From Candidatus Caldipriscus sp. T1.2 (lineage in GTDB: Bacteria; Hydrothermota; Hydrothermia; LBFQ01): a stretch of DNA of 10,753 bases. The notes beneath the pieces are model-generated. The model was not told the origin of the DNA and did not search any database. It saw nothing but the letters and a program-made list of their open reading frames with translations. The position numbers and the translations under genes are program-made. The DNA lies in assembly GCA_000980735.1 (NCBI GenBank), contig LBFQ01000038.1:9670-20422 (forward strand), written 5' to 3'. Positions within the stretch are counted from its first letter, which is position 1; each line of letters begins with the position of its first letter. Shown here piece by piece: positions 6,958-10,753 of the stretch.

Positions 6958-8577
6958 ATGAAGAGGCTTTCGTTGATTTCGCTTGCCCTTTTGGCATTTC
7001 CCCTATACGGGGCGTATCTTTTGGATGAGAGTTTCGAGAGTACCACCTTCCCTCCCACGGGATGGGATACGACGAGGACGAGCGTATTCTGGGGCAGACA
7101 AACTTACACGACCTCCCCAGGTCCGGAGTTTGGAAATGCATATGCTAGGGTTAGGGTAGGAGATACCACCGCATCCGGCGTAGGTGAAATTTCGCTGATA
7201 ACTCCCATGATCAACTTGGGTTCATATCCTGGTCCCGAAACCCTATCGTTCTACTATAGGTTCAGTTTAGCTTCTGGAAACTTTGGTCCAAATGACACAC
7301 TGTATGTTGATATTCTACCCAACGGTGATCCCTCACTTGCTGTACCAGTTTGGCATGTAAGATCCGGTTCTGGTGAAACAAACGTTATGACGCAGGTGAA
7401 GATAGGTCTAAGCTCCTTTGATGGGATGAACATAAGGGTTAGGTTCAGGTTCAAAAACAGACCTGGGGGTTCATCTTCGGTAAATACATTCTTCTGGCTT
7501 GATTTGGTTAGGGTATACGCTCCGGATTTGAACGCACCCCCAACGATCTCAATACTTTCCTATTCTCCCGTTAATCCCGACAGCAACCAGGTTGTGAATG
7601 TATATCTATATGCGAGGGATCCTGATGGTAGCATAAGCTCCGTGAATTTGAGGTATAGGTATAATTCCGGTTCTTGGCAGACGGTTTCCGCAAGTTTGGT
7701 AAGTGGAGATACGTTCCTTGCGGTGATACCAGCACCGAACTTTTACTCAAAGACGAAGTTCTATGCGGTGGCAAGGGATAACGTCGGGGACACGAATGCT
7801 ACCTCGGTAAGGTATGTAATACAAGGTTTCAAGACGATAGCGCAGGCGAGGGCGTTATCCGATAGCGATACCGTTCAAGTTAAGGGGGTTATTACCGCGA
7901 ACACCTTTAACAGGCCCGAGTATATCCAAGATACAACAGCAGGTATAGCGGTATTTGACATAAACTTTCACAATGCGTATTTGGGGGACACATCCTTGGG
8001 TAAGCTTGTTGCGGTTGCAGGAATGCTATACACGTACTTTGGTTTAAGGGAGATAATTAACGTAAGCGGATATACGACTTTGGAGTTTGTTGGGGTGCCA
8101 GATCCGATAGTTCTTATGATACCCGACATTGGGGAGCCTTACGAGGGTATGCTCATAAGGGTGAATAACGTTCAATTCACAACAGGTGGGACCTTTGCGG
8201 GAAACACGAACTATATCGTGACGGACGGAACAAATACATTAACCGTAAGGATAGATGTGGATACGGATATACCGGGGAATCCCATACCCTCCGGTCCCGT
8301 TGATATAATAGGGATCTTGGGGCAGTACGGCACAACTTACCAGCTCCTTCCGAGATTTTTATCTGACATAATAATCCCAACAACGTATATATCCGAGAAG
8401 GTGTCGGGATCTTCCTTCTCATATACCCTAAAGGGTAGAACCTTGATCCTCAAGGGTAAGGCTAAGGTTTATTCCCCAACGGGAAAGCTCGTATTTGAGG
8501 GCGAAGGGAAGGTTGATCTGAGAGCCGGGGCGTACTTTGTGGTTGCGGATAGGGTTTATAAGATTCTGGTAAAATGA
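6958..8577 (+). CDS. Modular secreted protein with T9SS-like C-terminal domain
   Basis: A 539-residue exported protein with a signal peptide (MKR, hydrophobic 4-18, cleavage near residue 19). Domains in order: a choice-of-anchor J/MAM-like beta-sandwich (about 20-188; DESFEST, PPTGWD, then LITPMINLGS and FFWLDLVRVY); an immunoglobulin-like domain (about 193-289; SYSPVNP, ARDPDGSI, YAVARDNVGD); an OB-fold domain like DUF5689/YhcR (about 291-470; VQVKGVITA, EYIQDTTAGIAVFD, IIGILGQYG); and a C-terminal beta domain (about 477-539) with VYSPTGKLVFEG, DLRAGAYFVV and a final YKILVK. The last part matches the pattern of type-9-secretion sorting domains (strand, G-x-x-V, DL-x-x-G-Y, final hydrophobic strand). 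No catalytic residues are recognised, so a surface adhesion or binding role is likelier than hydrolysis. Leaderless start; its stop overlaps purC by ATGA. Confidence 0.88.
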   Translation: MKRLSLISLALLAFPLYGAYLLDESFESTTFPPTGWDTTRTSVFWGRQTYTTSPGPEFGNAYARVRVGDTTASGVGEISLITPMINLGSYPGPETLSFYYRFSLASGNFGPNDTLYVDILPNGDPSLAVPVWHVRSGSGETNVMTQVKIGLSSFDGMNIRVRFRFKNRPGGSSSVNTFFWLDLVRVYAPDLNAPPTISILSYSPVNPDSNQVVNVYLYARDPDGSISSVNLRYRYNSGSWQTVSASLVSGDTFLAVIPAPNFYSKTKFYAVARDNVGDTNATSVRYVIQGFKTIAQARALSDSDTVQVKGVITANTFNRPEYIQDTTAGIAVFDINFHNAYLGDTSLGKLVAVAGMLYTYFGLREIINVSGYTTLEFVGVPDPIVLMIPDIGEPYEGMLIRVNNVQFTTGGTFAGNTNYIVTDGTNTLTVRIDVDTDIPGNPIPSGPVDIIGILGQYGTTYQLLPRFLSDIIIPTTYISEKVSGSSFSYTLKGRTLILKGKAKVYSPTGKLVFEGEGKVDLRAGAYFVVADRVYKILVK

Positions 8578-9264
8578 AACTCCTTTACGAGGGTAAATCC
8601 AAGAAAGTCTTTGAGCTTTCTGAGGGTGAGGTATTCGTAGAGTTTAAGGATGAGGTGACCGCCTTCAACGCGCAGGTAAGGGACGTATTTGAGGGTAAGG
8701 GTTACTACACATTCAAGATCTCTTCCCTTCTCTTTGAACTTCTAAAGAAGGAAGGAATTCCAACCCACCATATAGAGGACGGCGATAGGGGCTTTAGGGC
8801 TTACAAGGTTAAGATAATACCGGTTGAGGTTGTGATAAGGAACAGGTCTGCGGGGAGCATAGTGAAAAGGCTTGGGATCCCGGAAAACACCGTTTTTGAA
8901 CCCCCGCTGATAGAGTTCTTTTACAAATCCGACGAGCTCGGAGATCCATTGATCTGCAAGGAACACATAATTAGGTTTGGTTGGATGAAGGAAGAGGAGA
9001 TAAAAAAGGTTGAGGAGATGGCATTGAAGGCCACAAGGATCCTTACGGATTTCTTCGCAAAGAAGGACCTCATCCTCGTTGATATAAAGTACGAGTTCGG
9101 TTATAAGGCGGATGGTGCCCACAGTTTTGGCGGACGAGATAAGCCCCGACACCTTCAGGGTCTGGACGAAAAGGGGGGAGAGCCTTGATAAGGACGTATT
9201 CAGGAAGGATAGGGGAAACGTGGCGGAGGTATACAAGAAGCTATACGAGATTTTAACCTCGTAA
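8574..9264 (+). CDS. purC: SAICAR synthetase (purC) with a one-base frame disruption
   Basis: Phosphoribosylaminoimidazole-succinocarboxamide synthase, which joins CAIR and aspartate using ATP in purine synthesis. The N-terminus LYEGKSKKVFE (4-14), FKDEVTAFNAQ (24-34), VIRNRSAGS (87-95) and LVDIKYEFGY (166-175) are diagnostic. The starting frame ends at 9188 with a non-family tail after residue 181. In the +1 frame, from 9118, the expected PTVLADEISPDTFRVW and then ESLDKDVF, RGNVAEVY and a stop at 9262-9264 continue the family to about 229 residues, near the usual 235-240. Dropping one base near 9117 (GGTGCCC) restores DG-PTV-LADE with family spacing. The false tail uses two CGA codons while the restored frame uses AGG like its neighbours. 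Either a sequencing error or a real mutation; without the repair the enzyme would lose its C-terminal region. ATGA-coupled to the secreted-protein gene. Confidence 0.93.
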
Positions 9265-9279
9265 GAGCCACCTTATAAT
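9251..9279 (+). promoter_or_regulatory. Promoter of the barrel/DUF3054/permease operon, near-leaderless
   Basis: A perfect TATAAT (9274-9279) ends seven bases before the ATG at 9287, placing the expected start site on or next to the ATG. A weak -35 TTTTAA lies at 9251-9256 with a 17-base spacer, overlapping the end of purC. No Shine-Dalgarno is present. The geometry is the same as at the divergent promoters. Confidence 0.6.
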
Positions 9280-9286
9280 CCCCACT

Positions 9287-9880
9287 ATGTTCGTCCTGAT
9301 AATCTCGCAGAGCGTTTATTATGAGGAGATGAGCAGGAGGGGGAGCTATTTGGTATTTGGGGGTGGGTACGAGGCTTTCGTGAGGAGCAAGGACAAGGTA
9401 AATTCACCGGTTGGATTTGTGGGAATAAGGATCTTGAGGACGGACGACCCTAGGGCATACTTCACGATCCTGGCGGGGGGAGGATATAGCTTCACCTCAA
9501 AGTTCTGGCATGGGAGCGCGGGTTTGCTTTACGAGAGGAGGACTCAAAGGTACGGGGGTAGATTTTCCTTCCATCTTGGGATAGGGATCTTGGGGGGTTA
9601 TTACTCTTGGGATGAAAATTTGGATATATTTCCCGGCGAGCAAAAGAATAACTCACCCGTAATTGAATTCCCCGTAAGGGCATCTTTTAGCGTAAGGTTC
9701 TCAAGCTTTGAAATAATGCCCGAGATTTCCGTTATACCCTTGGCTACGACAAATATGAATACCGATGTGATGGTTAGGGGTGTCCTTTTTGTATTTTACG
9801 GTCCGGAATCCGAACAGGAGTTCTTTGAGGGACAAAGAAAGAAGGAGGAGAGGGAAAAAATAAGGCAAAGACCAAGATGA
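9287..9880 (+). CDS. Predicted outer-membrane beta-barrel-like protein, function unknown
   Basis: A 197-residue protein I do not recognise. From residue 20 it alternates short strands and turns: YLVFGGGYEAFV, GFVGIRIL, YFTILAGGGYSF, GSAGLLYERR, FSFHLGIGILGGYY, PVRASFSVRF, VMVRGVLFVFYG. This is the pattern of a small eight-stranded outer-membrane barrel. It ends in a charged tail (residues about 178-197, QRKKEEREKIRQRPR) that is unusual for a barrel. The N-terminal hydrophobic stretch (FVLIISQS) is very short and lacks a basic n-region; in-frame codons upstream back to the TAA at 9254 contain no ATG, GTG or TTG, so this ATG is the only standard start. Export is therefore uncertain. It follows its own promoter and overlaps the next gene by ATGA. 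Confidence 0.78.
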   Translation: MFVLIISQSVYYEEMSRRGSYLVFGGGYEAFVRSKDKVNSPVGFVGIRILRTDDPRAYFTILAGGGYSFTSKFWHGSAGLLYERRTQRYGGRFSFHLGIGILGGYYSWDENLDIFPGEQKNNSPVIEFPVRASFSVRFSSFEIMPEISVIPLATTNMNTDVMVRGVLFVFYGPESEQEFFEGQRKKEEREKIRQRPR

Positions 9881-10203
9881 TCCTCCTTTACGACGCCTTC
9901 TGGATATTTCTCTTTAATATGGTGGGCTTTGCATTCCATTCCACATTAAACCTTGATTCCGCCTTTAGGTTCCTTATAACCTATGTTGCTACCTTGACAT
10001 TTTGGTATATTCCAACCCTCCTCCTTTCCTTACACAGAAACCCCTTCAAGTTCCGAGAGATCCTCCTTTCATCCGCAATTTCGGTTCCCTGGGCTATAAC
10101 CTTAAGGGCCTTTATCCTGCAAAGGACTATACCTTTCCTGTTTTTCTTTGTTTTCGCCTTATTCTTCCGATGGGTTTATTCAAGGCTCTTCGCAAGTTCT
10201 TAG
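9877..10203 (+). CDS. DUF3054-like small integral membrane protein
   Basis: A 108-residue protein with about four membrane segments (around 6-22, 31-50, 60-80 and 84-104). The layout resembles DUF3054: an Asp near residue 6 in the first helix, a G-x-x-x-H motif (G17, H21), a Trp after the second helix start, P-W-x-x-x-L-R-A around 71-78, a Pro-Phe starting the last helix, and a final W/R pair. The match is from memory of the family pattern and is moderate. Function of the family is unknown. It is ATGA-coupled to the barrel gene and its 3' end overlaps the permease start by 34 bases, suggesting co-expression with the transporter. Confidence 0.72.
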   Translation: MILLYDAFWIFLFNMVGFAFHSTLNLDSAFRFLITYVATLTFWYIPTLLLSLHRNPFKFREILLSSAISVPWAITLRAFILQRTIPFLFFFVFALFFRWVYSRLFASS

Positions 10204-10753
10204 TTCTAGTTGAGGTTTATTACCAATATATGCTCGAGTACAGGTCGGAGATCTTCTTTTGGATGCTCTCTGGTATTTTACCCTTCATACTTATGGGGAT
10301 ATGGATAAAGTTAGCGGAACTTGGGGTATTGGAAATGGAAGGAGTGGATTTTGCAAGGTACTTCCTCGGAGTATTTATCACGCAGGAGCTTGTAAGCGTC
10401 TGGGTGATTTGGGAGTTTGAGGCTAGCGTTTTAAACGGCTTCCTTTCCCCCCTCCTTCTAAACCCTACGATCCCATGTGGTATTACGTTGGGATGCATAT
10501 AGGGGAGAGGTTGGCTAAGCTCCCCTTCATGCTTGCCATTGTTTTGGTTTTCTTCACCCTTTACCCACAAGCCTTTTGGATCCCAAACCCCTTTTATGTC
10601 CTGATCTACCTGATTTTGGTTCTCGTTGTTTTCATCCTGAGGTTTATGATGCAATATACTCTTTCCTTTCTCGCCTTTTGGACGGAGAGGATAAGTCAAA
10701 TTGATGGAATAATCTTCTCAATTTACATCTTCCTTTCCGGTTATTTTGCGCCC
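10170..10753 (+). CDS. ABC-2 type permease (COG4587-like), frameshifted and partial
   Basis: Membrane component of an uncharacterised ABC transporter of the COG4587/DUF990-related type, usually found with a second permease and a COG4586 ATPase. The N-terminal part (MGLFKALRKFL, then YMLEYRSEIFFWMLSGILP) shows the AYRxxxxxWxxSxxxP pattern, then YFLGVFITQELVSVWVIWEFE and NGFLSPLLLNP. In this frame the protein would stop at 10502 after an unrelated tail. In the frame starting at 10466, YDPMWYYVGMHIGERLAKLP, a hydrophobic pair of helices, QYTLSFLAFWTERI and IFLSGYFAP continue the family to the window end, with AGG arginines. A single missing base in 10463-10465 (AACCC before TAC) explains the break. 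The ATG at 10170 overlaps the DUF3054-like gene by 34 bases. About 195 of roughly 260 residues are present; the rest and its partners lie beyond 10753. Confidence 0.85.

Noticed and set aside
9110..9125. Programmed frameshift in purC
   Set aside because: No slippery heptamer followed by a pseudoknot or similar stimulator is seen, and purC is not known for programmed frameshifting; a base error or mutation is simpler.
8742..9236. 164-residue minus-strand open frame
   Set aside because: Antisense to purC; no recognisable motif.
10220..10699. 159-residue minus-strand open frame
   Set aside because: Antisense to the ABC permease, whose family motifs are clear on both sides of the frameshift.
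1..10753. tRNA, rRNA, CRISPR array, transposase or rho-independent terminator
   Set aside because: Reading the intergenic gaps (all under about 75 bases) showed no cloverleaf, repeated spacers, transposase motifs or a GC hairpin followed by a T run.

Overview
The window looks like one end of a cloned fragment from an uncultured or little-studied thermophilic Gram-negative bacterium. The first 16 bases match the XbaI-BamHI-half-SmaI part of a lacZ polylinker, and genomic sequence starts at base 17 inside a truncated lemA. The thermophile assignment is an inference from heavy use of AGG for Arg and ATA for Ile and from Lys/Glu-rich proteins. An outer membrane is suggested by two predicted beta-barrel proteins. 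A modular secreted protein with a type-9-secretion-like C-terminal domain points loosely towards the FCB group or candidate phyla such as WOR-3/Hydrothermae; I cannot fix the phylum.

The left two thirds (17-6884) is a minus-strand block of tightly packed, mostly overlapping genes. In transcription order they are: a MutL-family ASKHA ATPase (glutamate mutase reactivase family), a degenerate NtrC-like AAA+ protein with a receiver-like N-terminus, an exported beta-barrel protein with a CxxCH heme motif, a short-chain polyprenyl diphosphate synthase, a small exported LEA2-like protein, an archaeal-type phosphohexomutase (PGM/PMM/GlmM), and lemA. lemA has its own possible promoter and is cut by the clone end. 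Several starts (the prenyl synthase and the phosphohexomutase) appear to be TTG.

A 73-base intergenic region (6885-6957) separates this block from a plus-strand block. It carries two divergent promoters whose -10 hexamers lie 6 and 9 bases before the ATGs, so both transcripts should be leaderless or nearly so. The two -10 regions form a 16-bp inverted repeat with one mismatch. The plus-strand block starts with a 539-residue secreted protein coupled by ATGA to purC. A second near-leaderless promoter then drives a beta-barrel-like protein, a DUF3054-like membrane protein and an ABC-2 type permease (COG4587-like) that runs off the window.

Two plus-strand genes carry single-base frame disruptions: purC (one extra base near 9117) and the permease (one missing base near 10463-10465). 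In both, the conserved family sequence resumes in the next frame, so I annotate each across the break. No RNA gene, CRISPR array or insertion sequence was seen. The most unusual content is the MutL plus degenerate bEBP pair without any mutase, the heme-barrel fusion, and the symmetric leaderless divergent promoter.
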